From the NCBI RefSeq assembly GCF_030866785.1, contig NZ_CP133018.1, forward strand, positions 3,224,001-3,288,000: a stretch of DNA of 64,000 bases, read 5' to 3'. The DNA is from Agromyces protaetiae (GTDB lineage: Bacteria > Actinomycetota > Actinomycetes > Actinomycetales > Microbacteriaceae). Positions within the stretch are counted from its first letter, which is position 1. Each line of letters opens with the position of its first letter. Both the position numbers and the translations under genes were made by a program. Under the pieces are notes generated by a model that saw only the letters and a program-made list of their open reading frames with translations, had not been told where the DNA came from and did not search any database. Of the stretch, positions 1 to 7,966 are shown in pieces.

Positions 1-1093
1 CGAACACGCGCGCGAGCACGGCGTCGGGCGCGAGCCGGCCGAGCAGCGTGAAGCCCGCGACGTCGATCAGCGCGTTGCCGACCCCGACGAACGCGAGGAG
101 GACGAGCGCGGCCGCCTGCTGCGGCCCGGTCGCCTGCGTGAGGGCGCCAACGAGCGCGATCGGCAGACCCCAGAGCGCGACGCCGACCGCGAACCAGACC
201 CCCAGCCGGCCGGTGCCGACGAGGAACGACGCGAACAGCGATGCCACGACCGCGCCCACCCCGACGGCGGTCATGATCGCGCCGGCGCCGGGCTCGCCGG
301 TGTCGAGCAGCTCGATGGCGACCACGACGGAGAACACCGTGAGCGCGCCGCGCGTGAACGACTGCGCCCCCGCGAGCCCGACGATGATCGCCAGTCCTCG
401 ATCGCGCGCAACAGCCCGGACGCCCTCGACGGCTTCGCGCAGCAGGTCCGGTCGCCGCGCCGCGGGCCGGGGCGGGGCGTCGTAGCGCACCCGGGCCAGC
501 AGCAGGGCCGCCCAGAGCGACGCGGCCGCGGCGACCCCGAAGACGACGGCCACGTCGGTGAACTGGAGCAGCACGGCCGCGAGCAGCGGCCCGATGAGGG
601 TGGCGGCCGAGTCGAGCAGGCCGCGCACCACGTTGGCGCTGGTCAGCTCGTGTCCGGTCCGGCAGAGCGAGGGCAGCAGCGCCGAGTGCGCCGGCCGGAA
701 CAGCGTCGCCGCGATCGTGGAGACCACCGCGAGCACGTAGACGATCGCGACCGGCCCGGCGAATGCCGCGACCAGCGCGGCGGCGGCGGTCGCGAGCCCG
801 CGCACCGTCGAGACCAGCACGAGCACGCGCTCGCGGCGCCCGCGGTCGGCGATCGGCGAGAGCAGCGGCGCCAGCACCGCGGCGGGAAGCATGCGCAGGA
901 GGCCGACGAGGCCGACGGCCGCTGCGCCGCCGTCACGGTAGGCGATGATGCCGAGCGCGACCGTGAACGCCCACTCGGCCGTCCACGCGCCGAGGAAGCT
1001 CAGCTGCGCGCGGCGCAGGTTCGGGTTGACGGCGTTGCTGGTGAAGGCCGCGACGGCGTCGCGGACCTTGCTGCGGCGTTCGGGCACGCCCAT
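1..1093 (-). CDS. MFS transporter, 3' end outside the window
   Basis: About 364 codons are visible from an ATG at 1093 (MGVPERRSKVRDAV); the C-terminus runs off the left edge. The protein is very hydrophobic, with ten or so membrane segments. It carries the loop between helices 2 and 3 typical of the major facilitator superfamily (SPIADRGRRERVL, about residues 80-92), which fits a drug or metabolite exporter of the inner membrane. The substrate cannot be told. It lies downstream of hpt on the same strand with a 57-bp gap, so the two may share a transcript. Some actinobacterial relatives carry an extra C-terminal domain, but that part is not visible here. Confidence 0.85.
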   Translation of the reverse strand, partial: MGVPERRSKVRDAVAAFTSNAVNPNLRRAQLSFLGAWTAEWAFTVALGIIAYRDGGAAAVGLVGLLRMLPAAVLAPLLSPIADRGRRERVLVLVSTVRGLATAAAALVAAFAGPVAIVYVLAVVSTIAATLFRPAHSALLPSLCRTGHELTSANVVRGLLDSAATLIGPLLAAVLLQFTDVAVVFGVAAAASLWAALLLARVRYDAPPRPAARRPDLLREAVEGVRAVARDRGLAIIVGLAGAQSFTRGALTVFSVVVAIELLDTGEPGAGAIMTAVGVGAVVASLFASFLVGTGRLGVWFAVGVALWGLPIALVGALTQATGPQQAAALVLLAFVGVGNALIDVAGFTLLGRLAPDAVLARVF

Positions 1094-1150
1094 GCGGGAA
1101 CTCTAGGGGTGCGAGCCCCCGCCGGTCGAGCGGCGATCAGGCCGGTGAGC

Positions 1151-1702
1151 TCAGGAGTACACGTGCGGCGCGAGGATCGCGACATCGCGCAGGTTGCGGT
1201 AGCGCTCGGCGAAGTCGAGCCCGTACCCGACGACGAACTGGTTCGGGATGTCGAACCCGAGATAGGTCACGTCGACGTCGACCTTCGCGGCGTCGGGCTT
1301 ACGCAGTAGCGCGCAGATCCGGACCGTCGCGGCGCCGCGCGACTCGAGGTTCTCGCGCAGCCAGCTGAGCGTGAGTCCCGAGTCGATGATGTCTTCGACG
1401 ATGAGCACGTCGCGGCCGGTGAGGTCCGTGTCGAGGTCTTTCAGGATGCGCACGACGCCGCTCGACTTCGTGCCGGCGCCGTAGCTGGAGACCGCCATCC
1501 AGTCCATGGTGACGTGCGAGCGCAGCTCGCGAGCGAGGTCGGCCATGACCATGACCGCGCCCTTCAGGACACCCACGACGAGCAGGTCGCGGCCCTCGTA
1601 GTCCGCTTCGATGCGACGCGCCAGCTCGGCGAGCTTCGCCTGGATCTCGGCCTCGGTGACGAGCACCTCAGTCAGGTCGGCCTCGATCTCGCGCGCGTAC
1701 AT
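1151..1702 (-). CDS. hpt: hypoxanthine phosphoribosyltransferase
   Basis: Purine salvage enzyme: joins hypoxanthine or guanine to PRPP to give IMP or GMP in the cytoplasm. The PRPP-binding motif VLIVEDIIDSGLT lies at about residues 99-111, and the N-terminal VVGVLKGAVMVMADL and C-terminal VVGYGLDFAERYRNL segments are standard for the family. At 183 residues it has normal length. An ATG five codons upstream (1717) exists, but the ATG at 1702 has AGGAG at the right distance (AGGAG-CAGGC-ATG), so it is preferred. It follows tilS on the same strand, a common actinobacterial pairing. Two tiny hydrophobic reading frames and a strong promoter lie between them. Confidence 0.95.
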   Translation of the reverse strand: MYAREIEADLTEVLVTEAEIQAKLAELARRIEADYEGRDLLVVGVLKGAVMVMADLARELRSHVTMDWMAVSSYGAGTKSSGVVRILKDLDTDLTGRDVLIVEDIIDSGLTLSWLRENLESRGAATVRICALLRKPDAAKVDVDVTYLGFDIPNQFVVGYGLDFAERYRNLRDVAILAPHVYS

Positions 1703-1759
1703 GCCTGCTCCTGTCATCCAAGGCGAACGGATGCATCGAGCCTACGCGAGCGCGCGCGA

Positions 1760-1828
1760 TCAACCGACCGTGCCGGCCATGCCGAGCGCGCCGACGAGCC
1801 ACACCACGCAGAGTGCGACGAGGCACAT
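1760..1828 (-). CDS. possible 22-residue hydrophobic peptide
   Basis: An ATG-started frame of 22 codons (MCLVALCVVWLVGALGMAGT...) ending in TGA, just after the 20-codon frame at 1837-1899. It is almost entirely hydrophobic and could be one membrane span. A weak GAGTAGG lies upstream. It could equally be chance, or the second half of a single small membrane protein broken by a frameshift. No family is recognised. Confidence 0.25.
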   Translation of the reverse strand: MCLVALCVVWLVGALGMAGTVG

Positions 1829-1836
1829 GGTGAGGC

Positions 1837-1899
1837 CTACTCGCCGACGATCAGGCCGATGATGAGCACGATGAGTCCGAAGAGCGGGAAGGCAGCCAT
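1837..1899 (-). CDS. possible leaderless 20-residue membrane peptide upstream of hpt
   Basis: The frame MAAFPLFGLIVLIIGLIVGE is one hydrophobic segment with an acidic last residue. It begins 7 nt behind a very good -10 box (see the promoter at 1907-1935), so it would be the first codons of a leaderless mRNA that continues into hpt. Whether it is a small membrane protein or a leader peptide is unknown. Conservation in related genomes would decide. Confidence 0.4.
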   Translation of the reverse strand: MAAFPLFGLIVLIIGLIVGE

Positions 1900-1906
1900 G
1901 CACACT

Positions 1907-1935
1907 AATATACGCAGCTAGTGGTCGTGCGACAA
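1907..1935 (-). promoter_or_regulatory. sigma-70-type promoter for the hpt transcript
   Basis: On the minus strand TTGTCG, a 17-nt spacer and TATATT (5 of 6 matches to TATAAT) are followed 7 nt later by the ATG of the 20-codon frame at 1899. The -35 box lies inside the 3' end of tilS and the tilS stop codon is in the spacer. hpt can therefore be transcribed independently of tilS. Confidence 0.65.
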
Positions 1936-2964
1936 GACCTCGGTCGACCCGGTCGCCGAGAACACCACGTGCCGACCGGCCCGGGTCGCCGTCCCGCCGC
2001 CCGGCAGGTCCACCGGGCCCTGCCCGTGCCAGTCGGTCGCGAGTCGTGCGACCTCGAGCGTCTGCGACCGACGCAACGACACCCCGAATTCGCTCTCGAC
2101 GACGTGCCGGATGATGCGCTGCCTGAGCGCCGGGGGGTTGGCTTCGAGCACACCGACGGACACCGCGATTCCGGCCTCGGCGGGCTCGCAGATCTCCTCG
2201 ATGAACTCCTCGATCTGCGCGTCGAACGCGGCCTCGTCTTCACGCAGCTGCTCGGCCGTCCGCGCGAGCGCCTCGGCGATGCCCGGCCCGAGCTCGGCCT
2301 CGAGCACCGGCAGCACCCGTTCGCGCACGCGCACGCGTGCGTACGAGGCATCCGTGTTGTGCGGGTCGTCCCAGAAGGTCAGCCGCGCATCCGCGCACGC
2401 CTGGCGCGTCGTCTCGCGCCGCACCCCCAGCAGCGGCCGCGCATACCGGCCCGACCGAGCCGCCATGCCCGACAGACTCGCCCCGCCCGACCCCCGCGCG
2501 AGCCCCAGCAGCACCGTCTCGGCCTGGTCGTCGAGCGTGTGTCCGAGCAGCACGAGCGCGGCGCCGGTCTCCACGGCCGCGGCGTCGAGCGCGGCATACC
2601 GCGCGCGGCGCGCCGCGCCTTCCGGCCCGCCGTCCTGCCCGACGTCGACCCGGCGCACGAGCACCGGGTCGAGCCCCAGCTCTCGTGCCTGCGCGGCAGC
2701 CGTCGCCGCGACTGCGGTCGAGGCATCCTGCAGCCCGTGATCGACGACCACCGCACCCGCGCGCACGCCGGCCCGCGGCGCCTCGAAGGCGGTCGCCGCG
2801 GCGAGCGCGAGCGAGTCGGCGCCGCCCGAGAGGGCGACGAGCACGAGCCCGTCGGCGGGCAGCACCGCGCGCACGGCGCGGCGCACATGGGCGATCGGCG
2901 GGGTCAGTCGCGGACGGCGCGCTGGCGGAGCATCCGCCGGCCCGTCCGAAGGCTCGGAAGGCAT
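1918..2964 (-). CDS. tilS: tRNA(Ile)-lysidine synthase
   Basis: Converts the wobble cytidine of the CAU-anticodon tRNA-Ile to lysidine using lysine and ATP, so that AUA is read as Ile; cytoplasmic and essential in most bacteria. The PP-loop ATP-binding motif is [14 protein letters not shown] (about residues 42-55). [28 protein letters not shown] and the RPLLGVRR segment also match the family. It has 348 residues, the usual size for actinobacterial TilS. The start at 2964 is chosen because the N-domain begins shortly after it and the hexamer TAAGGT stands 7 nt upstream, which fits a leaderless start. hpt lies downstream and ppa is divergent. Confidence 0.93.
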   Translation of the reverse strand: MPSEPSDGPADAPPARRPRLTPPIAHVRRAVRAVLPADGLVLVALSGGADSLALAAATAFEAPRAGVRAGAVVVDHGLQDASTAVAATAAAQARELGLDPVLVRRVDVGQDGGPEGAARRARYAALDAAAVETGAALVLLGHTLDDQAETVLLGLARGSGGASLSGMAARSGRYARPLLGVRRETTRQACADARLTFWDDPHNTDASYARVRVRERVLPVLEAELGPGIAEALARTAEQLREDEAAFDAQIEEFIEEICEPAEAGIAVSVGVLEANPPALRQRIIRHVVESEFGVSLRRSQTLEVARLATDWHGQGPVDLPGGGTATRAGRHVVFSATGSTEVLSHDH

Positions 2965-3033
2965 CACGGTAACCTTATTGCGCCGATCGCGGGCCCGGGC
3001 CCGCGCGCAGACTTCCACCGACAGGAGCAACAC

Positions 3034-3519
3034 ATGGGCGAGTACGCCGCCGTCATCGAGATCCCCAAGGGTAGCCGCAACAAGTACGAGGTCGACCACG
3101 AGACCGGTCGCGTCTTCCTCGACCGTGTGCTCTACACGACGTTCGTCTACCCGACCGATTACGGGTTCTTCGAGAACACCCTCGGCGACGACGGCGACCC
3201 GCTGGACGTGCTCGTGCTGCTCGACTACCCGCTGTTCCCCGGCGTGGGCGTGAAGGTGCGCCCCGTCGGCGTGTTCCACATGACCGACGACGGCGGCGGC
3301 GACGCGAAGGTCATCGCGGTGCCCGCGGGCGACCCGCGCTGGAACCACATCCAGGACGTCGACGACATCCCCGAGTTCCAGCGGAAAGAGATCGAGCACT
3401 TCTTCGAGCACTACAAGGACCTCGAGCCCGGCAAGTGGGTCAAGACCGAGGGCTGGGCGAACGCGGCCGAGGCCGAGTCGCTGATCCAGAAGGCGATCGA
3501 GGCGTTCCCGGGTCACTGA
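3034..3519 (+). CDS. ppa: inorganic pyrophosphatase
   Basis: Hydrolyses pyrophosphate to two phosphates, pulling biosynthetic reactions forward; soluble family I enzyme. The sequence [19 protein letters not shown], the metal-binding signature [13 protein letters not shown] (about residues 52-64) and the C-terminal [20 protein letters not shown] are diagnostic. Its 161 residues are typical. AGGAG six nt before the ATG sets the start. It is transcribed divergently from tilS with about 70 bp between them, and ends at a strong hairpin terminator. Confidence 0.97.
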   Translation: MGEYAAVIEIPKGSRNKYEVDHETGRVFLDRVLYTTFVYPTDYGFFENTLGDDGDPLDVLVLLDYPLFPGVGVKVRPVGVFHMTDDGGGDAKVIAVPAGDPRWNHIQDVDDIPEFQRKEIEHFFEHYKDLEPGKWVKTEGWANAAEAESLIQKAIEAFPGH

Positions 3520-3537
3520 CCGTCGGTCACCGAGCGC

Positions 3538-3575
3538 ACGAAGGGGCGCGAACCGAATGGTTCGCGCCCCTTCGT
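3538..3575 (+). terminator. hairpin terminator after ppa
   Basis: A perfect 17-bp stem (arms 3538-3554 and 3559-3575, with GGGGCGCGAACC in the left arm) closed by the tetraloop GAAT, 18 nt after the ppa stop. There is no long T tract, as is usual in high-GC actinobacteria. Confidence 0.8.
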
Positions 3576-3690
3576 CGTATCCGGACCGATTTCGTCGTGC
3601 CCGACCGAATCCTTGCGCAGGAAGATCGGCGAGACACGCCGCGTCGCGGCGGGCGGCGCGCCGACGATGCATCCGTTCTTCCTGAGTAGC

Positions 3691-3788
3691 GAGAGCGGAT
3701 GCCCCAGGCGGATGCCTCGCGTGGATGCCATGGGCTGGCGCCCCGGGCGGATGCCTCGGGCGGATGCCTCTGGCGGATGCCTCGCCGG
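3691..3788. repeat. GCGGATGCCTC repeat cluster behind the NlpC/P60 gene
   Basis: Six GGATGCC units, four of them the full nonamer GGATGCCTC (3710, 3749, 3762 and 3775), stand within 100 bp directly downstream of the NlpC/P60 stop codon. The same nonamer is scattered through the window. No gene is visible in the 210-bp spacer 3576-3788. Confidence 0.75.
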
Positions 3789-5054
3789 TCAGCCCGCGGG
3801 GCGGGCGGCCGCTGACGGGGAGCCCCAGATCGGCCAGATCCGCACCGTCTTGCCATAGTCGGGCGCTTCGAGGATCTGCCCGCCGCCGAGGTAGATCGCG
3901 ACGTGGTAGTAGCTTCCGCCACCACCCCAGAAGAGCAGGTCGCCGCGCTGCGCGTCGCGCACGGAGACCGCCTTCCCCTGCCCGGCGAGCGTGTGGTACT
4001 GATTCGTCGCCGAGTGCGTGCCGATGTAGATGCCGGCGGCGCCGTACGCCGCGCGCGTGAGCCCGGAGCAGTCCCAGGTGTCCCGCGAGTTCCCCGGGGA
4101 CGAATACGGCTTGCCGAGCTGCCCGCTGGCGAAGGCGATCGCGGTCTCGACGGCGCCCTGGTTCGGCGGCGCGGGGGCCGGCGGCGGATTCGGCGCGGGC
4201 GCCGGCCCGGGGTTGCCGCCCCCGGGCGCCGGGGCGGGCGCGGGGGCCGGGACCGGGGGTGCGTTGCGCATCGCCTCTTCGGCGGCCTCCTGCGCGATGC
4301 CCTCGACCCGCTGGCGCTCGAGCGCGGCGGTGGTGTCCTTGAGCAGCGCGAGCTGCTCGTAGAGCTCGGCCGAACGCTGCTCCTGCTCGGCGACGGCGGC
4401 CATCGACGCGGCGGCCGCAGCGCGCGACGCCTCGGCCTGCACCTCGGCGGCGGCGGCGAGCCGCTCGCGTTCGGCGGTCGCCTTCTTCGCCTGCCCGCCC
4501 AGGGCGTCGGCCGAGTTCTTGTCGGCCTGGGCCTGGTCGTAGAGCGTCTGCGAGCGCTCGCCGAGCTTCGAGGCCATGCCGAGCTGCTGGAGCAGACCGT
4601 CGGGGTCGCCCGAGAACGCCAGTTCGCTGGTGAGCCCGCCGTCGGCGCGCTTCGCGAGGTGTGCGGCGAGCAGACCCGCGCGCATGCGTGAGATCTCGGC
4701 GACGGCCTGCGCTTCTTCGGCCTGCTTCGAGAGCTTGTCGGCGCGCTCCTGCGCGGCGTCGCGCTGGAGCAGCGTGTTGCGGTGCTTCTCGGCGGCGATC
4801 ATCGACGCCTCGACCGCGGCGTCGGCGGTCGCGCGCAGGCCGGCGAGCAGCTCGCCGAGCCGCGCGATCTCGGCCTGTTTGGTCTGCTCGTTCTGCTTCG
4901 CCTGCTCGATCTCACCCCATGACGGGTAGTCGGGTGCGGCGTACGCCGGACCGCCGGCCATGCCGATGGATGCTGTGACGGCGCCGATGGCGACGGTCGA
5001 GAAGACCGTCGCGGGCTTCACCCGGGACACCGGGCGGGTGCGATGTTCAGCCAA
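3789..5054 (-). CDS. secreted NlpC/P60 peptidoglycan endopeptidase with coiled coil
   Basis: Probable cell-wall hydrolase cutting peptide stems, as RipA-type enzymes do at the septum. It has 421 residues: an N-terminal export signal ending near GGPAYA-AP, a long Ala/Glu/Gln-rich coiled coil (about 45-260), a Pro-Ala-Gly linker, and a C-terminal NlpC/P60 domain. The catalytic Cys is in DTWDCSGL (about residue 328) and the His in YYHVAIYLGGG (about residue 384). The start is a TTG at 5054 that overlaps the stop of the M23 gene (TTGGCTGA) and has GGAG six nt upstream, so the two genes are translationally coupled. The coiled-coil N-terminus resembles that of the M23 neighbour, so they look like paralogues with different catalytic domains. 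Confidence 0.88.
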   Translation of the reverse strand: MAEHRTRPVSRVKPATVFSTVAIGAVTASIGMAGGPAYAAPDYPSWGEIEQAKQNEQTKQAEIARLGELLAGLRATADAAVEASMIAAEKHRNTLLQRDAAQERADKLSKQAEEAQAVAEISRMRAGLLAAHLAKRADGGLTSELAFSGDPDGLLQQLGMASKLGERSQTLYDQAQADKNSADALGGQAKKATAERERLAAAAEVQAEASRAAAAASMAAVAEQEQRSAELYEQLALLKDTTAALERQRVEGIAQEAAEEAMRNAPPVPAPAPAPAPGGGNPGPAPAPNPPPAPAPPNQGAVETAIAFASGQLGKPYSSPGNSRDTWDCSGLTRAAYGAAGIYIGTHSATNQYHTLAGQGKAVSVRDAQRGDLLFWGGGGSYYHVAIYLGGGQILEAPDYGKTVRIWPIWGSPSAAARPAG

Positions 5055-6342
5055 GTCCCACTCCTCGGTCGGCCATGAAGGTGATCGGGTTGATGCGCGA
5101 GCCGCCCACCCAGACCTCGTAGTGCAGGTGGCAGCCGGTCGATGCGCCGGTCGTGCCACTCGACGCGATGTTCTGGCCCGCGCCGACCCATTCTCCCTGA
5201 CCCACGAAGGTACCGCCCGGCCGGATGTGCGCGTACCCCGTCCAGACACCGCCGCCGTGGTCGATCTGCACGTAGTTGCCGTACGTGCCCGACCAGCCCG
5301 CGAAGCGGACGACGCCGCTGTTCGCCGCATAGATGGGTGCGGAGCATCCGGTGCCAAGGTCGACCGCGTAGTGGAACGAGTTCGAGCAGCCGCCACCGGT
5401 GCAGATCGACCCGCGCGCACCGTAGCCCGACGTGATGCGGCCCGCTGCCGGACGCGCCCACCCGGAGCTCACGACCGTGCCGGGGCTGCCGGCGCGCATG
5501 GCCTCTTCGCGGCGCTTGCGCTCCTCTTCCTGTCGGATGCGCTCGCCCTCTTGATACTGGGCCGTGGTCTTCGCCTCGGTGTCGCGCAGGAACGCGAGCT
5601 GCTGGTCGAGCTCGATCTTCTTGGTCTGCGATTCGGCGAGCGCGGCCTCGGCTGCGGCCTGGGCCGCCTGCGCGGCCGCGAGGGCCTCCTCGGCCGCGAT
5701 GCGGAGCGACTCGCGCTCACCCCGGGCGACCTCGGCCTGCTCACCGAGCGAGGTCGCGGAGTTCGCCGCCGCCTGCGCCTGCTCGTAGATGGAGGAGGTG
5801 CGCTCGACCATCTTGTCCATGCTGCCGAGCTTGGCGAGCAGCTCGTCGGTCGCGGCCGCGTCGCCCGAGTCGAACATCAGGTTCACATTGAGGTCGCTCG
5901 CGCCCGTGCGGTAGAGCTGGGCGGCGACCTGCCCGGCGTTGCGCTTCGCGCCGTCGGCCTCGGCCGCCGCCGAATCGGCCTGCGCCTGGAGCTCGTCCGA
6001 GCGCCGGACGGCGTCGTCGTACCGCTGCTGCGCGGCGATGAGCTCGTCGGTGCGGCGCTCGGCCTCGATGCGCGCCGTCTCGGCCTGTGCTTCGAGCTGG
6101 CCGATGAGCGAGACGATCTGGTCGACCGCCTGCGCGGCCGCGACGGTGTTGGCCTTGGCGGCCTGCAGCTCGTCCCAGGTGGGGTACGTGGCCGCGGACG
6201 CGGGCGAGATCGGCTGAGCGAGCGGCAGGGTGATCGCCATGAGCGCCGCGGCGGCGGCGGCCAGGAGCCGTTGGGTGCCCGGTCGGCGCGGCCGGCGCGC
6301 CCGCGTAGGCGCGGTCGTGCGTGTCGCGGCAGTTCGGTTCAT
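5047..6342 (-). CDS. secreted M23 family metallopeptidase with coiled coil
   Basis: Probable peptidoglycan endopeptidase, or an amidase activator if inactive. The 431 residues comprise a basic, twin-Arg-containing n-region and hydrophobic signal ending near SPASAA, a coiled coil (about 50-270), and a C-terminal LytM/M23 domain. The zinc ligands are all present: SFHYAVDLGTG (His and Asp) and the HxH of STGCHLHYEVW. This suggests an active enzyme. The ATG at 6342 has GGGGAC just upstream; a GTG at 6357 is the alternative. It is first in a two-gene unit with the NlpC/P60 gene, with an 8-bp overlap. Confidence 0.9.
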   Translation of the reverse strand: MNRTAATRTTAPTRARRPRRPGTQRLLAAAAAALMAITLPLAQPISPASAATYPTWDELQAAKANTVAAAQAVDQIVSLIGQLEAQAETARIEAERRTDELIAAQQRYDDAVRRSDELQAQADSAAAEADGAKRNAGQVAAQLYRTGASDLNVNLMFDSGDAAATDELLAKLGSMDKMVERTSSIYEQAQAAANSATSLGEQAEVARGERESLRIAAEEALAAAQAAQAAAEAALAESQTKKIELDQQLAFLRDTEAKTTAQYQEGERIRQEEERKRREEAMRAGSPGTVVSSGWARPAAGRITSGYGARGSICTGGGCSNSFHYAVDLGTGCSAPIYAANSGVVRFAGWSGTYGNYVQIDHGGGVWTGYAHIRPGGTFVGQGEWVGAGQNIASSGTTGASTGCHLHYEVWVGGSRINPITFMADRGVGLG

Positions 6343-6509
6343 GGAGTCCCCGTCCACGCGGGGCCGGTCCCCGCGCCAAGTAGCGATCAGCAGGCGATCA
6401 CAGCCACGCTAGGGAGCGAACGGCCGGGATCCGGGATTTCCGCTCCGCGTGCCGCAAACGCGGTTCATGGGCGTGAACACCTCGGCGCGGGGCATCCGCC
6501 TGGTTCGTT

Positions 6510-6538
6510 TTGGAATCTCGCCGCGGAGCCCGTATGCT
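6510..6538 (+). promoter_or_regulatory. promoter of the tRNA-Glu gene
   Basis: TTGGAA, 17 nt, TATGCT, then 33 nt to the mature tRNA-Glu 5' end. The surrounding bases are unusually AT-rich for this window. Confidence 0.6.
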
Positions 6539-6571
6539 TTCCTCTCGGTGGTTGTGCCAGTCACAACTCCC

Positions 6572-6644
6572 GGCCCCATCGTTTAGCGGCCTAGGACACC
6601 GCCCTTTCACGGCGGCAGCACGGGTTCGAATCCCGTTGGGGTCA
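6572..6644 (+). tRNA. tRNA-Glu (anticodon TTC)
   Basis: 73 nt. The acceptor GGCCCCA pairs with TGGGGTC, discriminator A. The anticodon stem CCGCC/GGCGG closes the loop CTTTCAC with anticodon TTC. The T arm contains GGTTCGAATCC. CCA is not encoded (CGT follows). Confidence 0.97.
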
Positions 6645-6672
6645 CGTCGAACGGCGTGAGCCGAACGGCGGG

Positions 6673-6678
6673 TATAAT
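6673..6678 (+). promoter_or_regulatory. consensus -10 box before tRNA-Asp
   Basis: An exact TATAAT eleven nt before the tRNA-Asp 5' end. No clear -35 box is seen, so tRNA-Asp may also be made by read-through from tRNA-Glu. Confidence 0.55.
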
Positions 6679-6689
6679 TTCACAAGCAT

Positions 6690-6763
6690 GGCCCTGTAGC
6701 GCAGTTGGTTAGCGTGCCGCCCTGTCACGGCGGAGGTCGCGGGTTCAAGTCCCGTCAGGGTCG
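6690..6763 (+). tRNA. tRNA-Asp (anticodon GTC)
   Basis: 74 nt. Acceptor GGCCCTG pairs with CAGGGTC, discriminator G, and the CCA end is encoded (6764-6766). Anticodon stem CCGCC/GGCGG, loop CTGTCAC with anticodon GTC. The T arm reads GGGTTCAAGTCCC. Confidence 0.97.
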
Positions 6764-6773
6764 CCAAGGCGAC

Positions 6774-6797
6774 AAGCCCTTTCGTCAGAAGGGGCTT
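6774..6797 (+). terminator. terminator between tRNA-Asp and tRNA-Phe
   Basis: Stem AAGCCCTTT with AAGGGGCTT (one G-U pair), loop CGTCAG, followed by TCTCCTT. tRNA-Phe is therefore probably transcribed separately. Confidence 0.65.
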
Positions 6798-6844
6798 TCT
6801 CCTTATCGCGGCGCCTTTTCGACTCGGTCGAGCGGATGCCTCGA

Positions 6845-6917
6845 GGCTCTGTAGCTCAGTTGGTAGAGCGTTCGACTGAAAATCGAAAGGTCACCGGATC
6901 GATGCCGGTCGGAGCCA
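6845..6917 (+). tRNA. tRNA-Phe (anticodon GAA)
   Basis: 73 nt. Acceptor GGCTCTG pairs with CGGAGCC (one T-G), discriminator A, CCA encoded at 6918-6920. The anticodon stem TTCGA/TCGAA closes the loop CTGAAAA with anticodon GAA. It borders an accessory segment, but no second copy of its 3' end is visible in the following 8 kb, so an attachment site cannot be shown. Confidence 0.97.
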
Positions 6918-6922
6918 CCACG

Positions 6923-6946
6923 AAACCCCCGGGAGACCGGGGGTTT
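6923..6946 (+). terminator. terminator after tRNA-Phe
   Basis: Ten-bp perfect stem AAACCCCCGG/CCGGGGGTTT with a GAGA loop and a T-rich tail (TTTTCTTGTTT): a classical intrinsic terminator. The roughly 250 bp from here to 7194 hold no gene I can support. Confidence 0.9.
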
Positions 6947-7194
6947 TCTTGTTTCGGCGGGACCTATCGAGGCTCGAGACCCAATTCGGCGCCGCTCGGC
7001 CGCCTCGACCCGACTCAGGTACTCGGCGCTCCACGCGGCATCGACCATGACGCTCCCCCTCGACTCATCGGCCGCCGGCTGACATCTCGTGCATGCCGAC
7101 CCACGCGCGGCTATTTGCAGGTACCGGAGATTGTCATCGGTCGCAGGTTTCGGCAAGAACCTGAGCTGACACGTCCGTTCAACTAAATCGCCTC

Positions 7195-7923
7195 GTGCCG
7201 ATCCCAGTGCCGCCTCGCGGAGATCAGTCGCACGACGACCTCCTGCATCAAGACGACCTCCTGCATCAAGACGACCTCCCCGAGGGCTGGCACCTGCACG
7301 TCGGCTTCCCGGGCCACCGCGACGACGACCCGTCGCTCGAGATCGACGAGCTGCTCGGCTACAACCGATGGCTCACCATGGAGCACGAGCAGTACCGCGT
7401 TGCCGAGTCCGACCAGAACGAGACGATCGACGGCCGCTGGCGATACATCGAACACAGTGCGACGCACACACGCGTCATGATCCGCCTGCAGCGCCAGACG
7501 TTCGCCGTACCGGAGGAGGTGCGCATCACCGGCGTCATCTACCTTCCCTGGCGGGCCGGCGACCCAATCACGAGCCAGCTCCTCCGCGAGCTGCCGACCG
7601 CCCGCATCGAGGCGGCGATCAACAAGCGGCTCTTCGCGATGAAGCGCACCGAGACGAGCACGGGCGGCAAGATCGTGCTTCCCTCAGGCCACAAGATCAG
7701 CGAGCGCGACCTGCTCAAGCCGCTCGGCGACCCGAAGAAGATGCGCGACTTCTACGAGCTGGTCGCGCTGCAGCATGGCCAGCTCACCCGGGAGGGCGAC
7801 AGGAACCCGAGCGCGACGATGGCGCAGGTCAACGGGGTCGCCCTCTCCACCGCTCAGGGTTGGATCACGAAGGCGCGCGAGCGCGGATTCCTGCCGCCTG
7901 GGCGGCGAGGTCGGGCCGGGTAG
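7195..7923 (+). CDS. hypothetical protein with C-terminal helix-turn-helix-like segment
   Basis: I do not recognise a named family. The 242-residue frame begins at a GTG without a clear ribosome site; a second GTG at 7207 is possible. Early in the protein a six-residue unit (DDLLHQ) is tandemly duplicated by an 18-bp repeat. The C-terminal 45 residues (from DRNPSATMAQVNGVALSTAQ onward, then WITKARERGFL) look like the DNA-binding tails common in actinobacterial accessory regions, where a protein picks its target through a small helix-turn-helix. It is the first gene after tRNA-Phe, so cargo of a former mobile element is plausible. The upstream 40% has no motif I can name. Confidence 0.65.
   Translation: MPIPVPPRGDQSHDDLLHQDDLLHQDDLPEGWHLHVGFPGHRDDDPSLEIDELLGYNRWLTMEHEQYRVAESDQNETIDGRWRYIEHSATHTRVMIRLQRQTFAVPEEVRITGVIYLPWRAGDPITSQLLRELPTARIEAAINKRLFAMKRTETSTGGKIVLPSGHKISERDLLKPLGDPKKMRDFYELVALQHGQLTREGDRNPSATMAQVNGVALSTAQGWITKARERGFLPPGRRGRAG
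7234..7269 (+). repeat. 18-bp tandem duplication in the 5' part of a gene
   Basis: Two identical copies of GACGACCTCCTGCATCAA in a row, followed by the first nine bases of a third. In frame, so it only adds DDLLHQ to the protein. Confidence 0.9.
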
Positions 7924-7966
7924 GCCCCTACCACGGGGCAACCGAAGGCGACGGTCGTCGCAACTT

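Noticed and set aside
1918..3672. A longer tilS reaching back to 3672
   Set aside because: The extra codons lie antisense to ppa and have no tilS similarity; the start at 2964 fits the family.
3789..5420. A 543-residue NlpC/P60 protein starting at 5420
   Set aside because: That region is coding in another frame for the M23 peptidase; the signal peptide begins only after 5054.
6343..6571. Possible c-di-AMP (ydaO) riboswitch before the wall-hydrolase operon
   Set aside because: The conserved riboswitch core could not be found in the leader; only a GC-rich hairpin next to the start and the tRNA promoter on the other strand are visible.
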